In this document: positions 46,532-56,379 of the stretch, piece after piece
Numbering within the stretch: the first letter of the stretch is position 1
Layout of the letters: the number at the start of each line of letters is the position of its first letter
Assembly: GCA_022573715.1 (NCBI GenBank)
Contig: JACZTL010000009.1
Span: 29,752 to 93,751, forward strand
Direction of reading: 5' to 3'
DNA from: Bacteroidota bacterium
GTDB taxonomy: Bacteria; Bacteroidota; Ignavibacteria; Ignavibacteriales; Ignavibacteriaceae
DNA: 64,000 nt
The notes under the pieces: model-generated
Told to the model about the DNA's origin: nothing
Seen by the model: the letters and a program-made list of their open reading frames with translations, nothing else
The model's database searches: none
Translations under genes and position numbers: made by a program

Positions 46532-47443
46532 TTATAATAAATCTCTCGCGTGTTTGTCTGCGTGATATGAACTTCTTACAAGTGGTGATGATTCAACGGC
46601 TTTGAATCCCATATTTATACCTTCATCCCTGTACATTTTGAATTCATCAAGTTCAACATACCTATCAACAGGGAGATGATTTTTTGTAGGCTGTAAATAC
46701 TGACCGATTGTTAAAATATCACATTCATGTTGTCTTAAATCTTTCATGAGAGTTAAAACTTCTTCCGGTCTTTCTCCAATACCTACCATTATACCGCTTT
46801 TAGCTCTCAGTCCCTTATTTTTAAACCACGAAATCAATTCCAAGCTTCTTTCAAATTTTGCTTGTGGTCTTACAACGTGATACAATCTGGGTACTGTTTC
46901 CAAATTATGATTCAAAATATTTGGTGGGTTTTTCATAATAATTTCAAAAGCATGTTTTTCACCTTTAAAATCCGGAATTAAAATTTCGACAGTACAATCC
47001 GGAATTTTTTTATTTATTAGTCTCACAGTTTCACTAAAAATTGAAGCTCCTCCGTCTTTTAATTCATCACGATTAACCGATGTAATTACAACGTGTCTTA
47101 AATTCAACTGCTTAACTGATTCAGCAACTCTTCTTGGCTCATCTAAATCAAGTTCTATCGGTAACCCTAATTTTATATTGCAAAACCCACAACTTCTCGT
47201 ACAGATATCCCCAAGTATCATAAAAGTTGCGGTTCTTGCATTCCAGCATTCAGCGATATTTGGACATCTTGCTTCTTCACAGACTGTGTGAAGTTTCTGC
47301 TCTCTCATTAGTTTGAGAACATCCGAGTAATTTTTGCCTGAAGGCAATTTTACTTTCAGCCAATCAGGTCTTTTACCCAAAGGTACTTTTGTCTTTTCAA
47401 TTTTTTCTTTAAATGCTTTTTGATATTGGTTTATTTTGTACAT
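46532..47443 (-). CDS. lipA: Lipoyl synthase
   Basis: Radical-SAM enzyme that inserts two sulfurs into the octanoyl group bound on lipoyl domains. 303 residues. It has the auxiliary cluster motif CEEARCPNIAEC, the radical-SAM CTRSCGFCNIK and the C-terminal RSSYHAD, whose Ser ligates the auxiliary cluster. It is on the minus strand after E2, separated by a 139-base gap with a repeat. Its substrate domains (E2) and partner LipB are encoded just upstream. Confidence 0.97.
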   Translation of the reverse strand: MYKINQYQKAFKEKIEKTKVPLGKRPDWLKVKLPSGKNYSDVLKLMREQKLHTVCEEARCPNIAECWNARTATFMILGDICTRSCGFCNIKLGLPIELDLDEPRRVAESVKQLNLRHVVITSVNRDELKDGGASIFSETVRLINKKIPDCTVEILIPDFKGEKHAFEIIMKNPPNILNHNLETVPRLYHVVRPQAKFERSLELISWFKNKGLRAKSGIMVGIGERPEEVLTLMKDLRQHECDILTIGQYLQPTKNHLPVDRYVELDEFKMYRDEGINMGFKAVESSPLVRSSYHADKHARDLL

Positions 47444-47528
47444 AATATTTTTTAATTAGAAGTAGAAATATTAGCCACATTAATTGATAGAATGTGACTA
47501 AAGCCCAGGCATTTAGTGTTAATCTGGT

Positions 47529-47548
47529 CCCCGACATAAATGTCGGGG
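47529..47548. repeat. Perfect palindrome between E2 and lipA
   Basis: CCCCGACAT-AA-ATGTCGGGG, a 9-bp stem. An imperfect inverted pair, GCCACATT/AATGTGAC, lies nearby at about 47473-47496. G+C-rich against an AT-rich background, it resembles the other dispersed palindromes of the window. It may attenuate transcription from E2 into lipA. Confidence 0.75.
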
Positions 47549-47582
47549 CTATTTAGCAACATACAGTGCATAACATAAGTGA

Positions 47583-49247
47583 TTAAAACATATTTTCGTT
47601 AAATGATTCCAAAGTATCCTTTAAGTATTTCAAAAATTGTCCGCCAAGCATTCCGTCCACTAACCTGTGATCGTGCGATAAAGTTAACGTCATAGTCGGC
47701 CTTATTGCAATTACATCAGACCCATCTACCTCAATAACAGCAGGCTTCTTAACTACTGTACCTACTCCTAATATTGCAACTTCTGGCTGGTTAATAATAG
47801 GCGTACCGAATATAGTACCGAAGACACCGTAATTAGTAATTGTAAATGTTCCGTTTGTAATATCATCATGTGAAAGTTTTTTATTTCTTGCGCTAAAAGC
47901 CAAATCATTAATTGCTTTGGCAAGACCGAGTATATTTCTTTGTTCCGCACCTTTTATATTCGGTACAATTAAACCGTGAGGCTCCATTGCTACAGCAATA
48001 CCCAGGTTTACAAAATTTTTCTGTAATATTGTTGAGCCTTCTATTGTTGAATTTACCAAAGGATATGTTTTTAACGCTTTCACACAGGCATCGGCTATAA
48101 ATGCCATATAAGTAAGTTTGATGCCGTTTTCATTAAGAATTCTTTCTTTATTCTTTTTTATGAAATTATAAATTTTAATTATATCTACTTCAAGCATTGC
48201 AGTTACGTGAACTGAAGTATCACGACTGTTAATCATATGCTGCATAATTTTTTGTCTAATATTATCCATTGGTATTTTTGTAACACCGGTACCGGCTTCA
48301 AATTTTACTGGTTGCTCAGAACCTTGAAATAAGACAGTTTTTCTTCTCTCAAGTTTTGAATGTGCTTCTCCCGCTCCTGTTATTCTTATTTCTATGTATT
48401 TTAAAATATCTTTTTTTGTAACTCTACTGTTAAGACCAGTTCCCTGGATATTATTTAATTCATCAAAACTTATATTTTCCTTTCTGGAAATATTCAGAAC
48501 AAGCGGAGAAAAAAATGTCGATCTTTTTCCTCTTTCGCGTTTTATTGAAGTTGTATTAACTGTATTATCTGCAATAACCTTGTGCATTGTTTGCGGTTCT
48601 GGTTGTGCATCTTTTACTGTTTTAATTGTTTCTTTAGGTTGAGAATTTTTAACTTCAGGTTCATTTGTAGAAGATATTTTTGCAACAATAGTCCCAACTT
48701 CTACAGTTTCCTGCTCGGCTACTAATATTTCAGTAACGGTACCATCAACCGGCGAAGGAATTTCTGTATCAACTTTGTCTGTACTGATTTCAAATATCGT
48801 TTCGTCTTTATTAACAGTATCACCAACTTTTTTAAACCACTTGATAATCGTACCTTCCATAACCGATTCACCCATTTTAGGCATTGCAATTTCAATAACA
48901 TTTCCGCTTCGTTTTGATTCAACTTCAGAAGTTATGCTTTCAACCTGAAGTGTAGAAGCATTCAATTTTTCCTCTGAAATATCTTTTCCCTCATTTGTAT
49001 CAATTTCTAAAGATCCATTCCCATCGATAGTTGCTACAACAGTCCCTACTTCAACTGTGTCTCCCTCAGGTACTTTAATGGACGACAAAGTCCCTTTTAT
49101 TGGAGATGGAACTTCAGTATCAACTTTATCTGTGCTTATTTCAAATATGATTTCATCCAGTTCAATGGTATCTCCAACATTTTTATACCATTTAATAATA
49201 GTTCCTTCAGTAACACTCTCTCCCATCTTTGGCATTACTATTTCCAT
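47583..49247 (-). CDS. Dihydrolipoamide acyltransferase (E2) of a 2-oxoacid dehydrogenase
   Basis: Core acyltransferase of a 2-oxoacid dehydrogenase complex. 554 residues: two N-terminal lipoyl domains with the lipoylated Lys41 and Lys158 (both in EISTDKVDTE), a Glu/Thr/Pro linker, a peripheral-subunit-binding domain near 248-290 (FFSPLVLNISRKENIS, GTGLNSRVTKKDIL) and the catalytic domain with LSHDHRLVDGMLGG at the end. Substrate (branched-chain or pyruvate) cannot be fixed from E2 alone; E1 suggests branched-chain 2-oxoacids. 24 bases after E1. Confidence 0.93.
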   Translation of the reverse strand: MEIVMPKMGESVTEGTIIKWYKNVGDTIELDEIIFEISTDKVDTEVPSPIKGTLSSIKVPEGDTVEVGTVVATIDGNGSLEIDTNEGKDISEEKLNASTLQVESITSEVESKRSGNVIEIAMPKMGESVMEGTIIKWFKKVGDTVNKDETIFEISTDKVDTEIPSPVDGTVTEILVAEQETVEVGTIVAKISSTNEPEVKNSQPKETIKTVKDAQPEPQTMHKVIADNTVNTTSIKRERGKRSTFFSPLVLNISRKENISFDELNNIQGTGLNSRVTKKDILKYIEIRITGAGEAHSKLERRKTVLFQGSEQPVKFEAGTGVTKIPMDNIRQKIMQHMINSRDTSVHVTAMLEVDIIKIYNFIKKNKERILNENGIKLTYMAFIADACVKALKTYPLVNSTIEGSTILQKNFVNLGIAVAMEPHGLIVPNIKGAEQRNILGLAKAINDLAFSARNKKLSHDDITNGTFTITNYGVFGTIFGTPIINQPEVAILGVGTVVKKPAVIEVDGSDVIAIRPTMTLTLSHDHRLVDGMLGGQFLKYLKDTLESFNENMF

Positions 49248-49271
49248 TTATAAACTCCTAATATTCTTTTA

Positions 49272-51389
49272 TTAATATTTTAATAGTTCTTTTATTCCTT
49301 CGTAAATTCTTTTTCTGTTTGGCAATATGGCATTTTCCAATATTGGTGAATACGGTATGTGAGAATCAATTGCAGCAATTCTTTTTACGGGACCGTCTAA
49401 ATATTCAAAACATTCATCACTTATTCTCGATACAATTTCAGCACCGAACCCTCCTGTTAAAGTATCTTCGTGAATTACAACTACTTTATTTGTTTTTTTC
49501 ACTGAATTAAAAATTGTTTCAACATCAAGTGGTATTATTGTCCTTAGATCAATTACTTCAACAGCATAACCTTCATCAGCTAATGTTTTTGCAGCCAACA
49601 CAGAATCCCACATCGAAACTCCGTATGAAATAACAGTGATGTCAGTTCCTTCGTTTACAACTTTTGCTTTTCCGAAAGAAAGTAAATAATTCTCGTCAGG
49701 TTCAGGGGACATTGCAGAACTTTGTCTATACAATCCTTTATGTTCACAGAAAATTACCGGGTCATCAATTCTACAAGCAGTCTTTAATAATCCCTTGGCG
49801 TCGGCAGCATTAGAAGGATAAGCAATAAACAGTCCCGGAATGTGTGCAAAAATGGATTCAATGTTTTGACTGTGATAGAGACCGCCGTGAATATAACCAC
49901 CTACAGGCACACGGGTCACAACAGAGGTAAACCAAGTATTATTAGAGCGATATCTCATTGTTGCAATTTCACTTTTTATCTGCATTAAACCAGGCCATAT
50001 GTAATCACCGAATTGAATTTCTACTACAGGTTTCAACCCGGTTAAAGCCATACCTGCTGCAACACCCATTATACTAGCTTCGGCTAATGGAGAATTGAAT
50101 ACTCTTTCTTCTCCAAATCTTTTTGATAATCCCTTTGTGGCAGTAAATACACCACCTTTTCCGTCAGCAATATCTTGTCCAAAAACATAAAGATCTTCGT
50201 TATTCTCCAACTCCTCCTGAAGTGCATGGTTAATTGCATCAACCATTACAATTGGAGCTCCATCCGGAATTGATGATTCGTAATTTAGACTTTCTTTTTT
50301 ATCACTTTCATCAAAAACATATCTTCCTGCAGTTTCCGGTAAAGGATCCGGCATACTAAAACTTTCATCTGCTGCTTTATTTATTTCTTTTTTTACATCT
50401 TCTTCCATTTGCTTAAATTCATCTTCTGTTATAATCCCTTCATTAATCAATTTGTTTGATAATTTTAAGATAGGACAATTTAGCAAATCCTCTTCTAATT
50501 CTTTTTTATCTCGATATTTTTTTTGATCATCTGAAGAAGAATGGGAAAGCAATCGAACAACGTGAGCCTCAATTAAAACCGGTCCTTTACCGCTCTTTAT
50601 GTATTTAAGTGCTTCTTTAACCCCATTATGTGATTCGATATAATCTGTACCATCAATTGATAATCTTAATAAATTGCTATATCCACTCATCATTTCTGCA
50701 ATTGAATTATTTTTACCCCCGCTCTGTTGCTTTACGTTTACGGAGATAGCATATTTATTATTTTCAATTAAAAATAAAACGGGTAATTTCTCTCTGCTTG
50801 ACCAGTTAACAGCTTCGTGAAATTCCCCTTGACTTGTTGTACCTTCGCCGCTACTAACATAAGCAAAATTATTTTTATTTTGTCTTTTGAGTGATAGTGC
50901 AACACCAACTGCTTGTAGAAACTGGGTACCTGTAGGACTTGACTGAGACGGTAAATTAATTTTTTTTGCACCCCAATGACAAGGTAGTTGACGAGCACCG
51001 CTGCTGGGATCATCAGCTTTGGCAAAGCATTCTAAAAAAAAGTCCACAGGAGTTACCCCTACTGCTAAAACAACGGCTAAGTCTCTATAATATGGAAACA
51101 GCCAGTCATTTTTTGGATCAATTGCCTTGCCCACTACTGTTTGAATAGCTTCATGCCCGGCACCAGCAATATGAAAAAAAGTTCTTCCCTGCTTTAATAA
51201 ATTCATTGCTTTAGTATCAATGCCTCGTGCTAGTACCATTAACCTTAAAGAACCAAGTATTTCCTGTTTATTTAATCCGGTACTTTTTAACATCGATATA
51301 TTTTTTTTATTCAGAGTTCCCTTTTGTTTTAAAGGTTCTTTTACAGCCTTTTCAATAGATACATTAGCGGATTTAATCTCTTTCGCCAT
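49272..51389 (-). CDS. Fused E1 alpha-beta subunit of a 2-oxoacid dehydrogenase (probably branched-chain)
   Basis: TPP-dependent decarboxylase, with alpha (about 1-350) and beta (about 375-705) joined in one chain. Alpha has GAGHEAIQTVVGKA, FPYYRDLAVVLAVG and the TPP motif SSGEGTTSQGEFHEAVNW. Beta has FGQDIADGKGGVF, RVFNSPLAEASIMGVAAGMAL and VIDLRTIIPLD. The fusion and YYRDLAVVLA context resemble branched-chain 2-oxoacid dehydrogenases. The frame opens at TTG 51401, but ATG 51387-51389 lies 7 bases after GAGG and is a better start (705 residues). Confidence 0.9.
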   Translation of the reverse strand: MAKEIKSANVSIEKAVKEPLKQKGTLNKKNISMLKSTGLNKQEILGSLRLMVLARGIDTKAMNLLKQGRTFFHIAGAGHEAIQTVVGKAIDPKNDWLFPYYRDLAVVLAVGVTPVDFFLECFAKADDPSSGARQLPCHWGAKKINLPSQSSPTGTQFLQAVGVALSLKRQNKNNFAYVSSGEGTTSQGEFHEAVNWSSREKLPVLFLIENNKYAISVNVKQQSGGKNNSIAEMMSGYSNLLRLSIDGTDYIESHNGVKEALKYIKSGKGPVLIEAHVVRLLSHSSSDDQKKYRDKKELEEDLLNCPILKLSNKLINEGIITEDEFKQMEEDVKKEINKAADESFSMPDPLPETAGRYVFDESDKKESLNYESSIPDGAPIVMVDAINHALQEELENNEDLYVFGQDIADGKGGVFTATKGLSKRFGEERVFNSPLAEASIMGVAAGMALTGLKPVVEIQFGDYIWPGLMQIKSEIATMRYRSNNTWFTSVVTRVPVGGYIHGGLYHSQNIESIFAHIPGLFIAYPSNAADAKGLLKTACRIDDPVIFCEHKGLYRQSSAMSPEPDENYLLSFGKAKVVNEGTDITVISYGVSMWDSVLAAKTLADEGYAVEVIDLRTIIPLDVETIFNSVKKTNKVVVIHEDTLTGGFGAEIVSRISDECFEYLDGPVKRIAAIDSHIPYSPILENAILPNRKRIYEGIKELLKY

Positions 51390-51397
51390 CTTTTTCC

Positions 51398-52111
51398 TCA
51401 ATTGTTTATATTGTCCATTACTGATAGTGAAAACTCATCATAGTTAATATGTCTTATTTGATTATAACCGAAAACTTCTTTGAAATTCAAGAGTAAAATT
51501 TCTTTCACTTCTTCAATTTCTATTTTTTTTCCTAACTCTTTATTTAATGAAGTTACTTCTTTGTCATCTATTCCACAAGGAATAATACCTTGGAAAAAGG
51601 ATAAATCGGTATTAATATTAAATGCAAAACCGTGCATTGTAACCCATTTTTTAACTTTAATCCCAATTGCAGCTATTTTTCTATTATCAATCCAAACACC
51701 AGTGTATTTGTTATTTCTTCCTGCAGTAATTCTGTAATGATCACAAGTATTTATAATTACTTCTTCTAAGGCTCTTAAAAATTTATGAGTATCTTTCTGC
51801 CAATCACTTAAATTTATTATAGGATATCCAACAATTTGTCCATAACCGTGATAAGTTATATCTCCACCGCGGTCAATTTCATAAACTGAAATTTTATTTT
51901 GCTTTAAAAATGAATCAGAACTTATTAAGTGTTTTTTATCGGCAACTTTACCGAGAGTATACGTATTATAATGTTCGAGTAAAAAGAATGTATCATCAAT
52001 TAAATCATTACTCCGTGCTTCCAACACATCTTTCTGTAAATCCCAAGCTTCTTTATAATCAATTAGAGCAATATTACAATAATTTAATTTTCTCAATTTA
52101 CTTTTAGCCAT
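51398..52111 (-). CDS. lipB: Octanoyltransferase
   Basis: Moves octanoyl from acyl carrier protein to lipoyl domains, the step before LipA. 237 residues, slightly long. It has DTFFLLEHYNTYTLGKVADKKHL, RGGDITYHGYGQIVGYPI with the conserved His region, NKYTGVWIDNRKIAAIGIKVKKW with the catalytic Lys, and GFAFNINTDLSFFQGIIPCGI with the catalytic Cys. Between lpd and E1; its TGA stop overlaps the ribosome site of E1. Confidence 0.95.
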   Translation of the reverse strand: MAKSKLRKLNYCNIALIDYKEAWDLQKDVLEARSNDLIDDTFFLLEHYNTYTLGKVADKKHLISSDSFLKQNKISVYEIDRGGDITYHGYGQIVGYPIINLSDWQKDTHKFLRALEEVIINTCDHYRITAGRNNKYTGVWIDNRKIAAIGIKVKKWVTMHGFAFNINTDLSFFQGIIPCGIDDKEVTSLNKELGKKIEIEEVKEILLLNFKEVFGYNQIRHINYDEFSLSVMDNINN

Positions 52112-52130
52112 TTAGAATATTTTCTTTATG

Positions 52131-53534
52131 TTAAATATGGATTGCTTTACCATAAGTTTGAGCAGCTGCTTCCATTAGAGATTCAGAAAGAGTTGGGTGA
52201 GCGTGTACTGTCTTAATTATTGACTCCCCGGTAGCTTCCAATGACTTGGCTAAAACTGCTTCGGCAATAAGTTCTGTTGCCTCCGATCCGATAATATGCG
52301 CGCCTAATAATTCACCATATTTTTCATCAAAAACAAATTTGACAAAACCTTCTCTTTCACCCACGGCAAAAGCCTTACCGCTTGCCATAAACGGGAATTT
52401 TCCTACTTTCACTTCATAGCCCTTTTCTTTAGCTGCTTTTTCTGTTAAACCAACACTGGCAACCTGTGGTTGGCAATATGTGCAGCCGGGAATATTTTCA
52501 TATTCAATATCGGGTGGATTCAATCCTTTCATTTTTTCAACACAATGAATTCCTTCAGCGGATGCTACGTGAGCTAACAAAGGTGGACCGATTACGTCAC
52601 CAATTGCATATATCCCTTTTACATTAGTTTCGTATGTAGATTTATCCACTTTAATGTGATTCTTAAAGAGTACGATTCCTAATTTTTCAAGCCCGAATCC
52701 TTCAACATTTCCAATTAGACCAATTGCAGACAAAACTTTGTCAGCTGATAATACTTCCTGTTTTCCGTTTTTGGTAATAGTTACATTTACATTTTTACCT
52801 TTAATTTCGGCTTTATCTACTTTTGTGCCGGTGAATATATCAATTCCCCGTTTTTTAAAACTTCTTTGAAGAGCAGCGGAAACTTCATGGTCTTCAATCG
52901 GTAATATGGTGTCCATCATTTCGATAATTATTACTTTAGTACCTAAAACAGAATAAAAATAAGCAAATTCAATCCCGATGGCTCCAGCACCAATTATAAT
53001 TAATTCTTTGGGTTGTTCAGGTAAAATCATAGCTTCCTTACTAGTAATAATCATTTTTCTATCTATGGGAATAGTATTGAAGGTTTTGGATCTTGCACCG
53101 GTTGAAATAATAATTTTATCTGCTTCTATTTTTTCAATTTCCTTCTGTTTTTCATTAAAAACAGATAATTGAGTTTTAGATGTTAATTTTCCATAACCTC
53201 TTATTCTTTTAATTTTATTTTTCTTTATCAACATTTCCACGTTTGAGGAAATTTTTTCAGAAATATTACGGCTTCTTTTTATAATAGTATTGAAATCAAA
53301 TTTCAGTCCTGTGGCAGTAATTCCAAATTCTTTCCCTTTATTTTTAACTAAATCGTAAATCTCAGCATTTTTTAATAACGATTTTGTTGGAATACAGCCC
53401 CAATTTAGACAAATTCCTCCTAAATTTTCCTTATCAATTAAAACAGTTTTATATCCTAATTGTGAAGCTCTAATTGCAGCAACATATCCGCCGGGACCGC
53501 CACCAAGTATAGCTATATCAAATTTTTCATTCAT
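52131..53534 (-). CDS. lpd: Dihydrolipoyl dehydrogenase (E3)
   Basis: FAD enzyme that reoxidises lipoamide with NAD+. 467 residues. FAD-binding ILGGGPGGYVAA (9-20), redox disulfide Cys42-Cys47 (GGICLNWGCIPTKS), a second Rossmann GAGAIGIEFA, YAIGDV, and the C-terminal His-Glu pair in HAHPTLSESLMEAA. First gene of the lpd-lipB-E1-E2-lipA run, so the complex and its lipoylation machinery are co-encoded. Confidence 0.97.
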   Translation of the reverse strand: MNEKFDIAILGGGPGGYVAAIRASQLGYKTVLIDKENLGGICLNWGCIPTKSLLKNAEIYDLVKNKGKEFGITATGLKFDFNTIIKRSRNISEKISSNVEMLIKKNKIKRIRGYGKLTSKTQLSVFNEKQKEIEKIEADKIIISTGARSKTFNTIPIDRKMIITSKEAMILPEQPKELIIIGAGAIGIEFAYFYSVLGTKVIIIEMMDTILPIEDHEVSAALQRSFKKRGIDIFTGTKVDKAEIKGKNVNVTITKNGKQEVLSADKVLSAIGLIGNVEGFGLEKLGIVLFKNHIKVDKSTYETNVKGIYAIGDVIGPPLLAHVASAEGIHCVEKMKGLNPPDIEYENIPGCTYCQPQVASVGLTEKAAKEKGYEVKVGKFPFMASGKAFAVGEREGFVKFVFDEKYGELLGAHIIGSEATELIAEAVLAKSLEATGESIIKTVHAHPTLSESLMEAAAQTYGKAIHI

Positions 53535-53949
53535 AAGAATTTTAGACTAATAATTATTGTGGACGACAAATATAATTATAAAATAGAAAAATAAAATGTA
53601 AACAGTCACATAATATGACTTGTCAGTCAGCTTAAACTGCTTGATTTTGTTGAAATATTACCTCCAGGCGTAGTACAGCATCATATTACTTTTAGTTTTA
53701 CTAAAAATATTTGATGCTCAAATAAATTTAGTATGTACCTTATGTAAGCTCCTAATACTTCAGTAATAGAACCAAATCCATTAGAAGTATCAAATCTAAG
53801 CAAAATTATTAAAATTGAAATGAATCAATTCCAAGTTGAAATTGGCTACGCTTTCAATTAAGTGATTTAATAAAATTGCATTAAAAAAAGCATTAAACAA
53901 TATTCTGTTTAATGCTTTTTGTTTTTAAAGAAATTTTATTATTAGGATT
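53535..53949. other. Intergenic region with an unexplained coding-like stretch
   Basis: 415 bases between the lpd start and the STAS gene stop. At 53748-53861 (plus strand) 37 sense codons without ATG end in TAA and read like the C-terminal strand of a beta-barrel protein (...NQFQVEIGYAFN), perhaps a remnant. The hairpin at 53885-53920 is annotated separately. The remainder is AT-rich and should contain the lpd promoter. Confidence 0.4.
53885..53920. terminator. Strong hairpin terminator after the STAS gene
   Basis: AAAAAGCATTAAACA (53885-53899) pairs perfectly with TGTTTAATGCTTTTT (53906-53920) across a 6-base loop. The A- and T-runs at the base make it usable in both directions. It lies 30 bases after the STAS stop on the minus strand. 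Confidence 0.9.
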
Positions 53950-54300
53950 TCAATCGACTAAATGAGTATAACTTGTTACAGCTTCATCTATATTTTTATA
54001 AATCTCAAATATTCTCATCATACCAGTAATTTCAAAAAGAACTAAAGTCTCTGAATGTAAATCAGAAATTTTTAAACTACGCCCAGACTGCTTCAATTTA
54101 CGAGCTGCAGATACTAAAGTTCCCAAAAAAGTAGAGTCCATATATTTACATCCTTTTAAACAAACAACAATGTTAAGTTTACCATCATTAATTCTTTGAT
54201 CGAGAATGTCTTTAAATTCTTGGGCATAATTATAAGTAGCTCTTGAAATGTGAACCGATTCAATAGCAATCCCCTCTTTTACCTTTGAAGAAAATTTCAT
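53950..54300 (-). CDS. STAS-domain protein (anti-sigma factor antagonist type)
   Basis: A 116-residue SpoIIAA/RsbV-like protein. LNIVVCLKGCKYMDSTFLGTLVSAARKL places Ser56 at the usual phosphorylation site at the start of helix 2. The Cys residues before it replace the usual Val/Asp. It would bind a switch kinase such as RsbW when unphosphorylated, but no kinase or phosphatase gene is beside it, so the partner is elsewhere. It stands as a single gene ended by a strong terminator. Confidence 0.88.
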   Translation of the reverse strand: MKFSSKVKEGIAIESVHISRATYNYAQEFKDILDQRINDGKLNIVVCLKGCKYMDSTFLGTLVSAARKLKQSGRSLKISDLHSETLVLFEITGMMRIFEIYKNIDEAVTSYTHLVD

Positions 54301-54364
54301 TACATAAACCTTTTATTAGTTACATTAATTTATTCAATATTTAATATAAATATCAATACAATTT

Positions 54365-56332
54365 TTAATTTTTTTTAAATATTTTTTCATATTCTACCAA
54401 TGAATTTGGATTCATTAAAACATCTTTATTTTTTACTTTTTCTCCGTTACTCATTTTAGATATTGCAATTTCAACTTTTTTATCGCTAATAGTCCGAGGA
54501 ATTTCTTTTACCGAATATATCAGGGCAGGAACATGACTCGGAGATGCTGACCTTTTTATTTCTATTTTTATTTTACTTTCTAATGTTTTATTAAATTCAT
54601 AATTTCTTTTAATAACAACAAATAAAATAATCCGAATATCATTTTTATATTTTTGTCCTATTACAAGACTGTCATTTATCTCATTTAACGATTCAACAAT
54701 CCTGTAAATTTCAGCAGTTCCAATTCGAACACCCCCAGGATTAAGTGTTGCATCGGATCTTCCGTAAACAATTACACCGCCAGTTTTTGTAATTTTAATG
54801 TAGTCACCGTGATGCCAAACATTAGGATATTTTTCAAAATATGCTGACTCATATTTTTTATCATTTTTATCGTTCCAAAAATATATTGGCATACATGGAA
54901 AAGGTTTCGTGCATACAAGTTCTCCTTTTTTATTAATAATTGTTTTACCTTCTTCATCAAATGTTTCAACTTTCATCCCCAAACCTCTGCACTGAATTTC
55001 TTCCGAATAAACAGGTATGATAGGACAACCGAGCATAAAACAAGAAATTATATCTGTTCCTCCTGAGATTGAAGAAAGTTGAACATCTGATTTTATATTT
55101 TTGTAAACCCATTTAAAATTATCCTTTGAAAGTGGTGAACCTGTTGAAAGAACTGCTTTAAGTGAATACAAATTTGAAATCGATTTCGGTATTACTTTAT
55201 TTTTTTCACAAATGCTTAAAAATTTGGGGCTTGTACCAAATACAGATATTTTTTCTTCTTCAATCAATTTCCATAGTTTATCTAATTTAGGATATGCCGG
55301 GCTTCCGTCAAATAAAACTACCGTTGCCCCAATGCTCAGTGAACTTACCAACCAGTTCCACATCATCCAGCCGCAGGTTGTAAAATAAAAAATATTGTCA
55401 CTACTTTTTAGATTTGTATGTAAAAATAGTTCCTTAAAATGCTGAAGTAATGTCCCACCGGCTCCATGAACAATACACTTGGGTACTCCGGTTGTCCCGG
55501 AAGAATACATAATGTAGATAGGGTGATTAAAATCAGCTTGAACAAATTTTATTTTTCTTGCATTGTTCTTTATTAATTCATCAAAATAAAAGTAATTTTT
55601 ATTTCTTTTCTTTTTTACTTTTTTATTTTGTACAGGTTTTTTGAAATCAAAGAATTTTGAGATCAGTATAATGTTTTTGATTGCTGGAATTCTTTTTTTT
55701 ATCCCTTCAATTTTACTCAAACAGTTAATAGATTTCCCGTTATAACTATATTCTTCAATTGCAAAAAGAACTTTTGGTTTAATCTGATTGAAGCGATCAT
55801 AGATGCTATTTATTCCAAAGTCAGGTGAACACGAAGACCAAATTGCTCCTAAACTTGTAGCTGCGAGCATAGCAATAATTGCTTCCGGAATATTGGTCAC
55901 AAAGCCAGCAACCCTATCCCCCTTTTTAACTCCTAATTTCTTTAGTGAATATGCTAGTTTAGCAACAAGCAAATTCAATTCTTTATAAGTTAATTCAATC
56001 CTATGATAATTTTCCCTAATACTTACAATTGCTTTCTTTGCATCATTATACCGTAATAAATTTTCTGCAAAATTCAGTTTAGCGTCTGTGAACCATATTG
56101 CACCAAACATTTTATCAGCGTTTAAAACAGAATCATATTTCTTGGAATATTTTATTTTACTGAATTTCCAAATAGATTTCCAAAAATCTTCAATATTATT
56201 AACAGACCAATTGTATAATTCATTATACGAGTTAAAAGATTTTTTATATTTCTTATTTATGAATTTTATATATGCATTGATATTTGAAGTATCGATTCTT
56301 TCTTGTGAAGGTATCCAAAGAGGTTTTTTCAA
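54365..56332 (-). CDS. Acetoacetate-CoA ligase
   Basis: Activates acetoacetate with ATP and CoA, the final step needed to use the acetoacetate released from tyrosine. 655 residues. The N-terminal PLWIPSQERIDTSNINAYI and DFWKSIWKFSKIKYSKKYDSVL are specific for acetoacetyl-CoA synthetases. The ANL core has YIMYSSGTTGVPKCIVHGAGG and GDYIKITKTGGVIVYGRSDATLN, and PRTISDKKVEIA has the catalytic Lys (SDK here replaces the usual SGK). The frame opens at TTG 56330-56332; no ATG fits the conserved start. Last gene of the tyrosine cluster. Confidence 0.9.
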   Translation of the reverse strand: MKKPLWIPSQERIDTSNINAYIKFINKKYKKSFNSYNELYNWSVNNIEDFWKSIWKFSKIKYSKKYDSVLNADKMFGAIWFTDAKLNFAENLLRYNDAKKAIVSIRENYHRIELTYKELNLLVAKLAYSLKKLGVKKGDRVAGFVTNIPEAIIAMLAATSLGAIWSSCSPDFGINSIYDRFNQIKPKVLFAIEEYSYNGKSINCLSKIEGIKKRIPAIKNIILISKFFDFKKPVQNKKVKKKRNKNYFYFDELIKNNARKIKFVQADFNHPIYIMYSSGTTGVPKCIVHGAGGTLLQHFKELFLHTNLKSSDNIFYFTTCGWMMWNWLVSSLSIGATVVLFDGSPAYPKLDKLWKLIEEEKISVFGTSPKFLSICEKNKVIPKSISNLYSLKAVLSTGSPLSKDNFKWVYKNIKSDVQLSSISGGTDIISCFMLGCPIIPVYSEEIQCRGLGMKVETFDEEGKTIINKKGELVCTKPFPCMPIYFWNDKNDKKYESAYFEKYPNVWHHGDYIKITKTGGVIVYGRSDATLNPGGVRIGTAEIYRIVESLNEINDSLVIGQKYKNDIRIILFVVIKRNYEFNKTLESKIKIEIKRSASPSHVPALIYSVKEIPRTISDKKVEIAISKMSNGEKVKNKDVLMNPNSLVEYEKIFKKN

Positions 56333-56379
56333 TTTTATACTTTATTAAAAGAATTGATTGTTTAAACGAACTAAATAAG

